DNA from: Parasponia andersonii
Lineage: Eukaryota > Streptophyta > Magnoliopsida > Rosales > Cannabaceae
Assembly (NCBI GenBank): GCA_002914805.1
Contig: JXTB01000232.1
Span: forward strand, 527,840 to 591,839
DNA length: 64,000 nucleotides
Direction: 5' to 3'
Shown here: one piece after another, positions 44,443-57,009 of the stretch
Layout: each line of letters opens with the position of its first letter
How positions within the stretch are numbered: position 1 is the stretch's first letter
Position numbers and translations under genes: made by a program
The notes under the pieces: model-generated
The model's database searches: none
What the model saw: the letters and a program-made list of their open reading frames with translations, nothing else
Told to the model about the DNA's origin: nothing

Positions 44443-46990
44443 GTCACGAATAAAGTTGTGATTTTTAGTAATTTAAGTTAAAATAATAATAAATAGTGAC
44501 TCTTTAAATTCTAAAAAATTAAGTATTCAGAATTTTTAAGTTTTAATCATTAAAAGTAAGTAAATTTCAAAATTAGGAATTAATTTTTCTTGAGAAGACA
44601 TATATTTAAAATTTAGAGGAATTATATTTAATTCATTTAGAAACTTTTTGTTAAATCGTAAATTTTTGGTAAAATAAGTTCAATTTGAAACTTTAAGTCA
44701 TTTGCCCAAAATAATTTATATAAAATCATTTGTAGTACAAAATATTTATTTTTGTAACAAAATCGTTCTTATACATCCACTTAGTAAATAAAGTAACTTG
44801 ACTAAATATATATGAAAGAGGAAAGAAAAGTAAACAAAATATAAACAGCCACCAGGAAATAGGAATAGAACTATAGGCACAAGCCAAATATCTTGTCTAG
44901 CCACCATGACAATTATCACAAATATTTCAACGCCTGAAAATGGGAGAAAATAGGGGTAATCACCTGAATGTTCAGTAAAAATTCAATTATAGTTTTTTAA
45001 CTATAATGAAATACCTACTTTTGAGATCCTGCATGATCAAAAAAATATTCAAACAGTTTCTAGAAATCTAATTGAAAACATTGCCCGAGGTTTAAATCTT
45101 CCAAACCATCGTAAAACAAAATCTCAAATCAAAATCATTTTCCAAAGGTTCAAACATTCCAAACCTTTGTAAAATATCACTTCAAATTCAATATATATTT
45201 TATTCAAGTCAAGCATATAACATGCAATACAATCAATGACATATCTGAGTCACTAAAGACTGGTGACCATAAGTATGCAATATAGTGTGAGTCACCCTAA
45301 GTGGGTAATTGCATATGTGTATTACCTCTGAATCACTTGAGCTGATAACCGTGAGTATGATATATAGTCCGAGCACCCTAGATAGGGTACCGTATGTTCG
45401 AACACCCAAAAGGAGTACCGTAAGTCCGTCAGCCAGGTAGGTACAATAAATGCATGTAATGCTATATAGATAACAAGAATAAGAATATGTACCATTTTCT
45501 ATAAAATTACAAAACAAGTCATGCAGTATTTTTAATCATCCAAGTTCATTTCTCAAAACTAAATTCTTGTTCAAATCGGATTTTATAAAAATTTCAGTAG
45601 CACAACATCTGTTTTCATCAAAACTAATAAAATCAAATTCCTACAGAAAATAGTTCTAAAACAAGATAGTTTAGCACGTCAATCAGTGTGATGTGCCTCC
45701 CAGGTAGCTTAAATATCAAATTATATCAAAACAAGTATAGATCACATTTTAATCAAATATTTTACAAAATTCTATATTTATTTAAAATATGTGAAAATCA
45801 AAAGTAAATCCATCTTAAGATCAAGTAATTAAATCTCTAACTCAATCGAGTGACTAGATAGTACTACAGCGTTATTGAGAGTATTTGACCTTGTTTGGTG
45901 ATCGTTCGAAGGATCGAGAGTGGTTTTCGAACTTTTGATCACTTGGTTTGAAAATTTAATTTTCCAAAAGAGCCACGAATGGAGAAACGAATATCAAAAT
46001 TGAATTCCTAATACCCAAATTAATAAGGTTAGACATATAACTTGACCAATTCGAATTCGAGTCGAAACCTAGCCTCGCGGTGTACAAAATGAGCCAAATT
46101 CGAGCATGCAAATTTCGGTTTTTGTGCCGGTCACTAATCATAGTCGATACATATATCAAACTTCATATTTTCACAAATACATCGTAAATATGAAGTTTAT
46201 TTTATGATCTGACGTTCGGATTGAAAAATCATAGAACAAAACTAAATAGTTCAAAATTAGCTAAAATAGTAAAATTTAATCTGAGCAATACTGAGTCAAG
46301 ATATATATACCATGTTGATTCTCGTGTTGAGATGAGTTGAACACAACTATTTTTGCGGCCTGAGGTGGTCGGAAAAGTTGTCAGCAGCCGAAAGTCCCTA
46401 GCAGCATTTCTCGTCGATGTCGGCGATAGAGAGTTCCGATGGAGCTAAAAGTCTGGCAGGGAGCTTCTGCGGTGGTGGCATTTCGGTTCGCAGCGATGGC
46501 AGGGCTCATCGACAGCCAGAGATGTTGAACGATGGAGGAGCCGTGGATGTCGTCGGGTCATCAGGGAGGGAAGAGAACACAGGAGGGGAAGAGAGAAACA
46601 GATATATGTAATCTGTTTTTTTAATGGTCGAAAGACCAAATTATCCTTGAAAACTTAGGGTTTTTACACTTCGCAGGACAATATATACTGAGTTTGTTAC
46701 AAACGTTATCCGTGTTAAGAGCTTTAATTTTGTTCCAAAACTTCGATTTTCGAAAAAAAATTTATGATATACAATATGCTTATCACACAATTAACCATAA
46801 CTCATCCACTGATTTCACCTGATTTTCCAACTACACATTGCTTAACAAAATCTAATTCTCTCTTAATATTTCTCAAAAGCTTCGATTTCGTTTGGATTCT
46901 GCATATAGGCGTTATTCACGGGCCAAGAGTACCTGAGTAGAAGCTTCCCTCAACCGGATGATCAAAGTGAGGATCCCAAATCCATGAGTA
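44443..46990 (-). mobile_element. Dispersed repeat B, probable long LTR (inverted partner of repeat A)
   Basis: On the minus strand it ends TTTATTCGTGACA near 44443 (a CA terminus) and shares about 1.5 kb of colinear sequence with 41185-42767. It extends farther upstream, to a GC-rich leader-like stretch (46380-46620) preceded by AAAAACCCTAAG. The open frame at 46417-46611 and its antisense lie within this part. The 5' limit was not found. Confidence 0.6.
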
Positions 46991-47091
46991 GTAAGTCTTA
47001 CATGTAAAAGATCTCGTACCCATGTCTCAAAATTTCTTCGCCAAACTATATGAAACAAATGTCCTAAAGTTAAAAAAAAAAAAGAGATATT

Positions 47092-47305
47092 AGTTTTCGT
47101 ATTCCTCGAATAGATATCTTAGTTATTGAGAGAGTTTCCCAAAAGCAGTGCCTTTTTGTTCTGAATCCCTCTTCTCGAGGAAGATCTCTAATTGTACTAG
47201 TTTCTGCATTCCTCGAATAGATGTCTTAGTTGTTGAGAGAGTTTCCCAAAAACAGTGTCTTTCTGTTTCAAGTCCCTCTCCTCGAAGAAGACCTCTAATT
47301 ACTAA
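47092..47305. repeat. 107-bp tandem duplication
   Basis: ATTCCTCGAATAGAT(A/G)TCTTAG at 47101 and 47208, followed in both by GTTTCCCAAAA and CCTCT(T/C)CTCGA. No coding assignment. Confidence 0.85.
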
Positions 47306-47789
47306 TTTGAACTACCATTGGAAGCCTCCTTTAGTTCCCAAAGGAAGATAATTTTGTATGAATTTCCTAGTTCCATTGGAAGCCTTCTGACAAGATGTGA
47401 CCTTTGCAGCTCCAAACCCCGCCAATAGGAATGTATGATAAAAGCTCTTCAAGCGCTTTGTTTTATCGGAAGATAGAGCCTGTCACCTTACCTTACTAAG
47501 TGTCCAGTTCGTTTAGTGAATAATGTAAACAATATCATGGGCTGGGCAATACAACCACGCCACTTGCGGACAATGTAAGTGATTACTTTGATTCCATGGA
47601 CTGTAATCGTCATAATTATTACTATATTGAAAACAAAAGCGCAAGTCGCTAAATAAAGCCTAACAGAAACCGTTACTTGTTAATTTCATTTTGTAGGAGT
47701 AGCAGAAACCCAACTTTGACTTAGAAGAAGCTTGTAAATGTAAAATAAGGACAAGGTAGGACAATGTCATCAGTACTATCCGTGTAAGT
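47306..47789. other. Spacer, nothing recognised
   Basis: No supported gene or repeat boundary. Confidence 0.5.
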
Positions 47790-48540
47790 CACATCTTTCT
47801 GCCGCGTAATTACAAATATTGGACATAGAGACCATATGACCGTAAGGCAATGGAGTTCATTAATAAGCAGATACCCTACTTCTTAAAACATCCAAAAGAA
47901 ACCAACTAATATTCACTGTAGGACTTAAGAATTTTTTCAAGATTTCAGGACATTTTCATCTGAAAACACGCATATAAGAAGAGTCTAACTAATTGATCAA
48001 TTAATAACTCGATGACCGCATATTAGCTCTAGGACTTTCGAATTTTGCACTAAACTACGTCAACTCTGTTCATTACATTCATTTATTATTTCATACCATT
48101 TCACTCTCCAGAAAACTGCTGTCTTAGTCCAAGCCACTCTATAAACGTTTCACCCTATGTTAGTGGAAATTCCCCAACAAAGTAGAAAATGACACGTGAA
48201 AGAATCTCAAGGGAGAGGATTAAACCGGGTATAATTCCAATTTGGTCGATGTTTATCAAGCCGGCTACGTTGTAGAGTGACTAGAGTCCCTAATTGAACA
48301 CATTATGAAGAGTCGACTTTTGTGGCACTACAAGATCTCGCGTTCATAACACATCACCCATCATGGCCACCATTTCCATATAACAGCGTTCTTTGCATCT
48401 TAAGTGGGTTTTGGAACGAGTTCTTGGATAATCAAAACGTTCTAAAAGCATTGGAGATGTCCTGGTTTCTCGAGCTTGGGTTAGGAACCAGGTTTTGGAG
48501 TGTACCAAAGAGACTGAGAGCCCATCTTAACTTGCAGCAA
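47790..48540 (+). pseudogene. FAD4-like relic: decayed promoter plus 3' fragment (copy 4)
   Basis: 47820-48170 resembles the upstream region of copy 2 (GGCAATGGAGTTC, GCACTAAACTACGT). From about 48306 it jumps to the 3' coding part: KSRL, ALQDL, then SGFWNEFLDNQNVLKALEM and TRFWS. The transit peptide and the whole membrane/histidine core are missing, and the HAAHH cluster is degenerate (ITHHPSWPP). An internal deletion of most of the gene is the simplest explanation. Confidence 0.8.
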
Positions 48541-49360
48541 ATTGATCACCTTTTACCTTCTCTTTCCCAACTATTTTGTCCTTAAATTTTCTTTTGCTCA
48601 GCATATAAATCCCCTAAAATTTAAACCATATTGTGGGTTGTCTCGGGGGATACATGTAACAGGTAGTATCAAAATGGATTTCTCATGTAGGATTGGCTTC
48701 AATCAGATAGACTTGGACTATGCTAAGTGTTGACTTGTGTATGATGCAATCTTAGCTTGAAATAATGGATAGTATCGTACAATGAAGCAATATTAGATTG
48801 AAAGAATGGATAGCATCGTACAAGATTTTCATTTTAATGTAAACTATGTGTACTTTAAATGTAACATAATTTAAAAAATTTAAAACGAATTTTTATACAA
48901 AACTAAATTCTAAATGAAAAAAGTAATCTGATTTTCCTCAACAGGAATACCCACTTACTAGAAAGGAACAAGCAGTAACCATAATTCCATCCATTTGCAG
49001 TTCCCCAATCCAAAGTCAAACAAAAATGTTTAGTATGGACTTAAGTTATATAAATAATAAATCAAGGGCATATATTTACTAATTCATAATGAAGAGAAAA
49101 TGGAGTGAGGAAAAGGAAAGTATGTTCTTTTGATGTGTTTACATAACAACTAGAACGAGAAAAAGGATTCTTAAACTTTTCCACCCATTGTTGCTCATTC
49201 CCTCTATTCCCTTCCCCTCAGTCCCTTTATGGATTAGTAAACGTGGCCAAAGTCTATGGAAATTGGCTTAGCATGTAGTCCATCTGGGATGTTGGAGGGG
49301 TTAGAAACAGAGGTGAGCTTATAAAGCAAAAGTTTAGGGTTTCTAACACTTGTACTTACA
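48541..49360. other. Intergenic; no gene
   Basis: A short duplication around AATGGATAG(T/C)ATCGTACAA occurs near 48762-48822. Otherwise nothing assignable. Confidence 0.5.
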
Positions 49361-49364
49361 AAAA

Positions 49365-49660
49365 CTGAAAAAAATTACAAATATACGGAAGTCACACTTT
49401 TTTCCAATTTTCGTACGATTTATATTACGAAAATATCACTTTTTAAAAAATATTTTAAAAATACACCATTTTTAAAATAATTACTACTTACCAGTCTCTT
49501 CTATTGGTTATATACCAGTTATAAATATCTTCGGTTACCAGAAATTAGTTACTATTTTAGAAAAGATATTTTTCTCAATATTTTTTAAAAACGGTGTTTT
49601 TCTAATAAAAACCGTACCGCACATTTAAAAACACAAAACCGCCGTATTTTTCAAATTTTT
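49365..49660. repeat. Dispersed noncoding repeat, copy 1
   Basis: Shares ordered motifs with 60985-61250: GGAAGTCA, TTCGTAC, GAAAAATATCACTTTT-like, ACCAGTTATAAAT, ATATTTTTTA, GTATTTTTCTAAT-like. Also a nearby 30-bp direct repeat AGGCGAGGCTCTAAATAAAG (49711, 49742). No ends identified. Confidence 0.6.
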
Positions 49661-50177
49661 TTTCTGAAACACCGTATATTTTGTAATTTCCCAAAGTTTA
49701 GGTCGAGCTAAGGCGAGGCTCTAAATAAAGGGCCCCGTTTAGGCGAGGCTCTAAATAAAGGCCCATTAGTCCAGACTGTACCCTAAATAAGAAAACCAAG
49801 CTTAAACATTTGCAGAAAGCATTCAAGTTCTTGATGCTTCATGTTTTATATTAAACAATTTCATCTCCGTTACATATTCTACAATAATGCTTCTGTGGTC
49901 TTGTACCTATGGAGAGAAAAAAAAATAAACTGCTCCCTTGATTTTCTTCATATCGTCTATGTTTGTCTTTTTTTTTCGAGGATAAAGGTGGCCAGTAGAA
50001 AACGGTGAAAAAAAAAAACCCATGGGCTGCATTTCAAAACTGAAATTATTCATTACAACAGATTTGCATTTTTTTCAACATATTACAAGTGAATGGACAA
50101 TAGGATATCACTTCCAAGAGCATAAAAAAGAGCCATTTGGTTACCAAAATTCACATATATCTCTTCCTCCATACCTG

Positions 50178-52581
50178 TTATGTATCGGCTCCTACTAATG
50201 CTGCAATGGGAGAAACGCAGGGGAACCAATATCGGCGTTTACCATCTTTGTGGCCATCATCAATCATTGCAAGACCTTCCTGTAGCATTTTAACAGGATT
50301 CCAATCAGATTTTAGCTACAAAACAGTATAGGGTAGAGAAGAAAACAATTAAATGGCTAAATAGAGCCACGACAGCATAAAAACATACATCTAGCAAAGT
50401 GTCAAGGGCATCGATTGCACGTCCAGGGGTCCAAGAGAGCCGCCTTTCCACTTCATCGATAGTTACAAAACCTTGAGCCTAGAAAGGAATGAAGTTGATG
50501 TGGTTATAATAATTATTCTCAGCTGAATAAAACGATATATTCTGAATGTTATTCTTCATTTTATTTTTCAGTTGGCTAAAAGAGTTGATAGGTATTCTAG
50601 TTAGTACCAAACTGATTATAAAATCCAGACAAGAGCTTTTGTGCACTAATAATGCATTTTTGAGCAATTAAATAATGAGGACCAAAAGTGTAAAATGTTA
50701 TGCTCGAGAAAAAAATATTCCAAGTTCAAACATAAAAAGCTCCACTTTAGAGAAAGTATACCAGGCAAGTCAAAACGAAGACGAAATAAATAATAGTAAC
50801 CTGGGCAAGCTCTAAAATTTCATTATGGTCTTTGTTCAACTCCGTTGGAACAGAACGAACAAGCTTTTTCTTTCCAACAGAAATCACCTCAAAACCACTA
50901 CCTAGAACCTGAAATCAATGCAACAGATGTTAGCATTCAGAAGTCATAAAGTAAACACTCATGCAACACGGTAAACAAAACTGAGGTGCTTCAGACAATA
51001 ACTGATCTTACAAAACTGAATTTGCAATTAATTTTAGCAGTACAACTGAGGTACAACTTCTACAAAGAGTATAAACTGCTATTTCTTCTTCCGCGGCATC
51101 AAAGAGTCACCTCTGCCATTGACTACTCAACAAAGAACTATTACACCAACACCTAATTCGGCTTCCCACAATCACTATGCCCAAAAGTATTGCCAGTCAA
51201 CAACAATTACTAATAAAAGAACTTAATCTGTGTTGAGCCACTACAGGGAGTGACACCTGATTAATCATGTTGACTTGTATAATATAAAGTGTTTTCTGAA
51301 TAAAGCACCTTCTGTCACTAGGTTCTAAAACTTGAACTGCCCCTTTTTATACATAGGCAACCAAACCATATTACCTTCAGCTTACTTATAGCTCGCAGGC
51401 AGTCATCCTCGGAGACAGCTTCTCGATCACTCTTTCGCTTCTGACGAATCAGGTTGCAGAGTTCTGGTAGGCTGATCAAACCTCCATTGTGAGGCCTTGT
51501 TGCCAAGCAAATCTGAACAATTTGAACACCTGTTTAACCAAGGAGGTCCCAGTTCAGAAAATAAATTTAACAATACAACAAGTAGAAATGTGTTACTGCT
51601 ACACATAGAATTCTTAAGCTTTCATGGGATATCTATTCAGACCATTAAAATTCTTAATCACAAATTACACGTGAATATGTATAGAAAATATCAGTAGCCA
51701 AATTTGCATGGATTAGCATATATTGTTACATACAGAATGACAGGAAAAAAAGAAGCTAGTAATCTGAAATGGGTATTGTTCCAAATGCAAGGAAAACAAA
51801 TACAAATGCAAAATTCTCTCACAGAGTTTTCCCTTGGAACATTCATTAGTATCAACTAGTTAATCATGAGAAGATGATACCAACCAAGTTCGTAGTAGAA
51901 GTCACCAATCCCCAACAGCTCAGCCCAGAAACCCTTATTTGAGGCTAAGGGGTCTACTCCAACCTTAGTACACATCTCATGGAATTGTGCTCTGAATGCA
52001 GGATTCTTCCGAATGTCATTCTGCAACCAACAATAAAGCTTTAAGCTTCCATCACTAATCACAGTGCTTATACCATTCCAATATTTAGAATCCCATGACA
52101 ACCCATCTATCCAAATCTACAGCATTTTCATTTGCTAACATCTCTCTACTGCCTACTCTGCATTCCAATCCGTTTCTGGGCTTATGCATAGGGTAAACAA
52201 TGATCAAAATTTTCAACTAATAAAAAATTAACATACGCCTAATCCATTTCTGGGTCTGTGAATGGGGGAAGCAATAATCATATTATTCACAAAAAAAAAA
52301 AAAAAAAATAGAAAAGAAGAAACCTTGTGCTTGCGGGCAAAATCTTCTAACTGGGAGCGGAAGGTGGCGAGCTGCTCTTTCATGAGATCGGTTCTGATTT
52401 TGGCGACATTTTCTCCTAGCGCCCGGTATTGATCCTAACAATTTCAAAACCAAAATCTTTAATTCATCAAAAAATTCAAGACAAATGCGACTATAATAGG
52501 AAGAGAATTGAGATAAACAAACAAACAAACCCTAGCAGCAGCTGCAGTCTGTAAGCCGCCGATTCCAGGTCTCCTCCTCAT
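50178..52581 (-). CDS. VPS22: VPS22 (SNF8/EAP30) subunit of ESCRT-II
   Basis: Seven exons: 52531-52581, 52324-52434, 51885-52020, 51375-51529, 50801-50908, 50389-50478, 50178-50279, GT-AG throughout, 250 aa, the family's normal length. It starts [17 protein letters not shown], then the helical hairpin ([20 protein letters not shown]), [26 protein letters not shown] in the first winged helix, and [20 protein letters not shown] at the end. ESCRT-II sorts ubiquitinated membrane proteins into multivesicular endosomes, with VPS36 and VPS25 as partners. The last exon has an in-frame alternative acceptor at 50315 that would add 12 codons; homologues recalled from memory favour 50279. A tRNA gene begins about 160 bp upstream on the other strand. 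Confidence 0.95.
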
Positions 52582-52742
52582 TTTTGCTGCTTCTTCTTCT
52601 CAGCTCTTTTCTTCGTTTCGTTTACTTGTTCTATAAACTCTTCTTACAGGAGACGCTTAAAGAGGGAGAGCGTTTGTCCTGAATTCTCTCTCTACAAGAA
52701 ACCTTTTAAACAATAAATATATTTTTTGGATTTCTTCGAACG

Positions 52743-52814
52743 ATCAGAGTGGCGCAGCGGAAGCGTGGTGGGCCCATAATCCACAGGTCACAGGATCGAA
52801 ACTTGTCTCTGATA
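52743..52814 (+). tRNA. tRNA-Met (initiator type), anticodon CAT
   Basis: 72 bases beginning ATCAGAGTGGCGCAGCGG and ending CTCTGATA, matching the plant initiator-Met tRNA recalled from memory except for a few positions: AATCCAC in the anticodon stem (a G-U pair replaces G-C) and ACAGG...CTTGT in the T stem, where one C-G pair became A-U (both sides changed) and another became G-U. The anticodon CAT is at 52775-52777, the internal promoter boxes are recognisable, and a T run starts at about 52817 as a polymerase III terminator. No CCA is encoded, as expected. Folding is kept, so it may be functional; a decaying copy is the alternative. Confidence 0.85.
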
Positions 52815-53687
52815 ATTTTTTTTTTTTCATTTTTTACTTTTTCTAAAAAAAAAATAGTTGCTTTATAATTTTATTTTAATAAATGACCATTTATTTTGTA
52901 TACAAAATAAATCAATATATTTTGATCTATTAAATATGAAAAACGGTTATTTTTTAAATAGTAATAAAAAAACTCGGTCATTTGGTTTAAAAGCCCTTTT
53001 TTATTTCACATAATGTCTTCTTTTTACCATTCAATAACAAAGGAATTAGTTCTATGTGAACTAACTTAACATATTCTTCTTATTATTCAGGAACTAATAA
53101 CTAATAAATTAGATCCATGAGAACTAACTTATTTGTCGTTTAGTATTTTCATCCGAATTGTATGAATTACGTTGCTCTTAATTGAGTATTGAAAAATTTA
53201 ATTATTATGGTGGATCATCGAAAAATGTGATTTTTAAAATTTTAAAAAAACTAAAAATATGTAAATGTTGTAATAATGAAGTTGAAATTAATCAAATGTC
53301 AAAATTGAAATATACATGGTCCTAAATTTTAGGCCAAAAAAAAAAAATTAGAAGGAAGAATTTTTTTGCTTTATGCTAAAGATCAAGGGGCTAAGTGCAA
53401 GTTTTTCTTTCACTTGAAACAAACCAAATAATAACATTGAAAAAATTTATGTATTGAAAGTTACATCACGAGCCAAAATTGCTCTACAAAGTTATACAAA
53501 TTAGTATAGTCAAGGCCTAGCTCTGAATGTAAAATTTCTCATCATTTAGTGTCTATAACTTCAATAAACTTTTACTGTGAATCTGTATATGTCAACAACT
53601 GTAAACAAATAGCCTTTTCAAAGAGGTAAAATTCCTGTCACCTTCACTAATAGCTAATTCTGTTTTATATCTGGTTCATATCACTAT
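52815..53687. other. Intergenic, AT-rich; no gene
   Basis: Begins with the tRNA terminator T run. Nothing else recognised up to the transporter stop codon. Confidence 0.6.
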
Positions 53688-56600
53688 CTACGCTGATATC
53701 CCTGTAGCTCCCTTTGGTATCAAAAATAGAAAAGCAATCGGAATGAGAGTGCAGAAAACTTGAATGGCAATGCCTAAAAGAAGGTTGTCAAAAGAACCCG
53801 ATGATATGTTCAAGATTGAAGCCAAACTTGCACCCATGAATGATCCCAATGTCGATCCTAAGTTGTTTATTGACATGAATAGAGCAAATAATGTTCCTTC
53901 AATTCCGGGTGGGCATAGTTGTCCGGATAAGATCAGGAATGGCATAAACCTGCAGTTCGTGACAATGATCCACAATAATAAGATCAAAATGGTGAAAAAG
54001 CAACAAATTTCCATACTTCCCAAGATCCATATGTGGTGAAATTAATGCATGCATGCTTGTATCAAAATTTAAAATTGAGAGACAACTGGATACATAGAGT
54101 TACTAAAACAAATGAGATAGCTGATTACCGAATTAGAAAAACTAAAGACTAAAAATGGAATGAGCAAAAGTAGGACTGTAGGACATACTTAAATTGATTG
54201 ACTGCATCACTAAGAGCAGATCCACAAAGCACCATTATCCTGTCGGATATTCCGAAGGCCAAATTCAACCGAGACACTAAAACAACATCCAGGAGACCCA
54301 ATAAAGTCAAACCAATATGAGCCCACCTGCATGGATCCGGGTGAAAATGTCATCAGCAAATAAAAAGAGAATTTAATCTAATTAGGCAGTTGTCAACGAG
54401 AAAAAATAGCACTATGAAATATACACATGTGAAAACATAACTAAGCTGTTTTATACTTACATGAGGATTCTTTGTAACTTCATGGTCTTTAAGTAGCGAT
54501 TATAGGCAAAGGTTCCAAACATTAGACCTAACCATCCAATAACTCGTGCAGTCCCCAAGAAAGATGCATCCAAGTTCAAGAACTCAGTCTGATAATAGAA
54601 CATGACCGTTGAGAGATTTGGGACTGTTATATGTGCCAGAAAAAACCAAGCCATTGGTCTGACCTTTCCAAGAGCAGAATAAATAGTTACAAGACTAAAA
54701 ATGATAAACAGTATCAGAGACGGAAAACAGAAAAAATTTAGGAAAAGAAACCCACGATTGATGAGAATGGCACTCAGGATTAAGTACCAGTAGCGGACAC
54801 ACATGTGCAAACTTGATTTTAATACAAAAGTAAGATCCTACAAGGTTGATCTACCACTTTATTTTTGCACCCTTTACCATTATTAAAGTGATGAGGTCAT
54901 ATCAATCAGTTCCAAAACAATGCAGAGCCATTAGAGATGAATTTTGACAAGTTCCTTGAGTAATGTATTTAACAGCTGCAAAAAAAGCCTGAGAACATCA
55001 TAATTCTTAGTTACTTAGAACATCAAATAATTCTTAGTTACCTGAAAATGATTGGTTTTCCAAAAGCACGGCACAGGCTATAAGCTGCAGATTTCAGAGA
55101 GTGGAACCATGATGATGCCAAGGAGTCTACATTTTCAACACTCTGGAGTTTACTAGGGACAGCTACTCTCCTTTTACGGTCTTTTTGACTCTTTTTTCTT
55201 CTGGAAATACTGGTGCTGGATTTCATGTCCAAGAAACTGTCTCCATCCATAGAACTACTATTCTCATTTACCTCTTTGAAATTTTCGGAGTTAGAAGAGT
55301 CGAGCGGATCTTTACCGCCAACAGAACTCTCCTCAACCATGGCACATGATAACAGCTGCAGGGATGGTAGTGCAGAAAACAGGAGAAATATTGTATCTCT
55401 CTCTAAGTTACTCAATGCATATCCTCCTGACAAACTCCCACATATGCCACCGAAAGCCATTGCCAACCAAGACATTGACTGGAGGTCTCCAGCAAATGAG
55501 GCCCTGATGAAGGAAACGAGTAAGATACAGACTACCTGGTAATTCATAACTATAAAATTTTCCGAGGCAACGGAAAGAAACATAATTTACCCAAGTACCT
55601 CTCAAATCTTACTGCCTCAGAAAATGAGGCAACGGAAAGATACAGACTACCTGGTAATTCATAACTGTAAAATTTTCTGAGGCAACGGGAAGAAACATAA
55701 TTTACCCAAGTACCTCTCAAATCTTACTGCCTCAGCAATCATTGCATCAACAACTACATCCGCCATGGCCGAGCCGAAGTTCTGCACTGTTAAAAGAGAC
55801 ATGAGGTACCATTTGGAACTTCTCATGCTTGCATTTAGGCCTAGTATAAGCCATGGGATGAGAGACAGCACAGTCGATATAATTAAGTATGGAACTCTTT
55901 TTCTTCCTCTAATTGGTATACAATCTGAAATAATTCTGCAAATGAGTTACGCAATCAGATTCAGAAGTAGTAAAAAGAAAGCAAAATTACAAAAGCACGT
56001 TATGGAAACTTCAACTTTGACCATGTAAAGGATCATTAGATTACAATCTACAATCATATGATTCATATTTCTAATTTCACAGACCATTTAAAGCCTTCAA
56101 ACTCTTTTAAGCTACATTAAAGCAAGACATTTCACATCGAGCCATTATCCATATTTCTTACTCTTTTTTTTTTTTTTTTTTTTTTTTTCTGTATTTCTTA
56201 ATCATACATAACTTGCAATCAAGTATACATAAGTGCCATGAGGTGCTTAAACCGAACACAACATTCTTCTGAAGTTAAAAGGCTATTTATGTCCATTCGT
56301 GTATGACAGAAATGCGCACAAGTCTCAATTAAACAGAACAAACATCCATACCCGTATAATGGTTTAATGCTCCACGGAAAAAATGCTACCGAAAAAACAA
56401 ATTGTGAAGTGGAAGGTGATAACTTAAGCCTATCTTTTAGTTGGTAAGAAACCGCTGTCCATACAAACGATCTGAAACCCTGCCGTACACACGAAAAAAC
56501 GTAAATAAAAAGAATTTATTCTAGAAAAAAAAATCTTAATTTGCAGCAAAAGTCTCAATACTTGGGGGGCATAATCATCTGGCCATAAACTAAACTACAT

Positions 56601-57009
56601 TGCAAACCAATACCAAAACTCTACAGTCATAAAATTCAAGGGTTTTTTTTCCATGTAACTTTAAGGTCCAAAATTTAACACATTTCAGATTAAGGTCACA
56701 CAAATACAAGAGAATCACAAATTGAGCCAAAACCCAAAATTCAAAATTGTCAAACCTCTCAAACCCAAATGATCGAATACGTAAAAATCTTAAGTAGTAA
56801 CAATTATTCTAAAATTTTTCTGACAAGGTCTCGGAATTGATCTCAAAAAGATTACAAATGAAGGAATAATTAAAAGAGAGAGAGAAAACCTGGGTGAAGT
56901 AGATCAAGCAAACGAGCCAAAGAAACGAAGCCCCAAATGCAGCTCCCAACTTTCTCACCCATTCTATCATTTTTTTTTTTTTTTTTTTTATTCCATCCTC
57001 TTCAGACAA
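53688..57009 (-). CDS. Probable folate-biopterin transporter (BT1 family, FBT4-like)
   Basis: Seven exons: 56890-57009, 56352-56479, 55714-55935, 55042-55503, 54461-54658, 54189-54326, 53688-53949, total 509 aa with frame kept across every GT-AG junction. Twelve-helix major-facilitator layout: WLVCLIYFTQGFRSF and SVAFFPWSIKPLYG in the first helices, the basic loop SDCIPIRGRKRVPY, the acidic motif ADVVVDAMIAE, a long charged central loop (SISRRKKSQKDRKRR) and a C-terminal half ending IPKGATGISA. BT1 proteins carry folates or pterins; plant members are mostly uncharacterised and the membrane is not predictable here. Assignment to the FBT4 subgroup is from memory and synteny. The start could also be the second Met (MIEWVRKL). 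Confidence 0.92.
55544..55735 (-). repeat. Partial tandem duplication of the exon 3 3' end in intron 3 of the transporter gene
   Basis: 55544-55618 and 55659-55735 are nearly identical (TTTACCCAAGTACCTCTCAA followed by ATCTTACTGCCTCAG in both). The second contains the real exon 3 end and donor (55713/55714). The first therefore carries a ghost exon end with an intact donor at about 55598, without an acceptor of its own nearby. Confidence 0.88.

Noticed and set aside
46417..46639. Small proteins on both strands in the GC-rich island
   Set aside because: The island lies inside a dispersed repeat; neither frame shows a domain.
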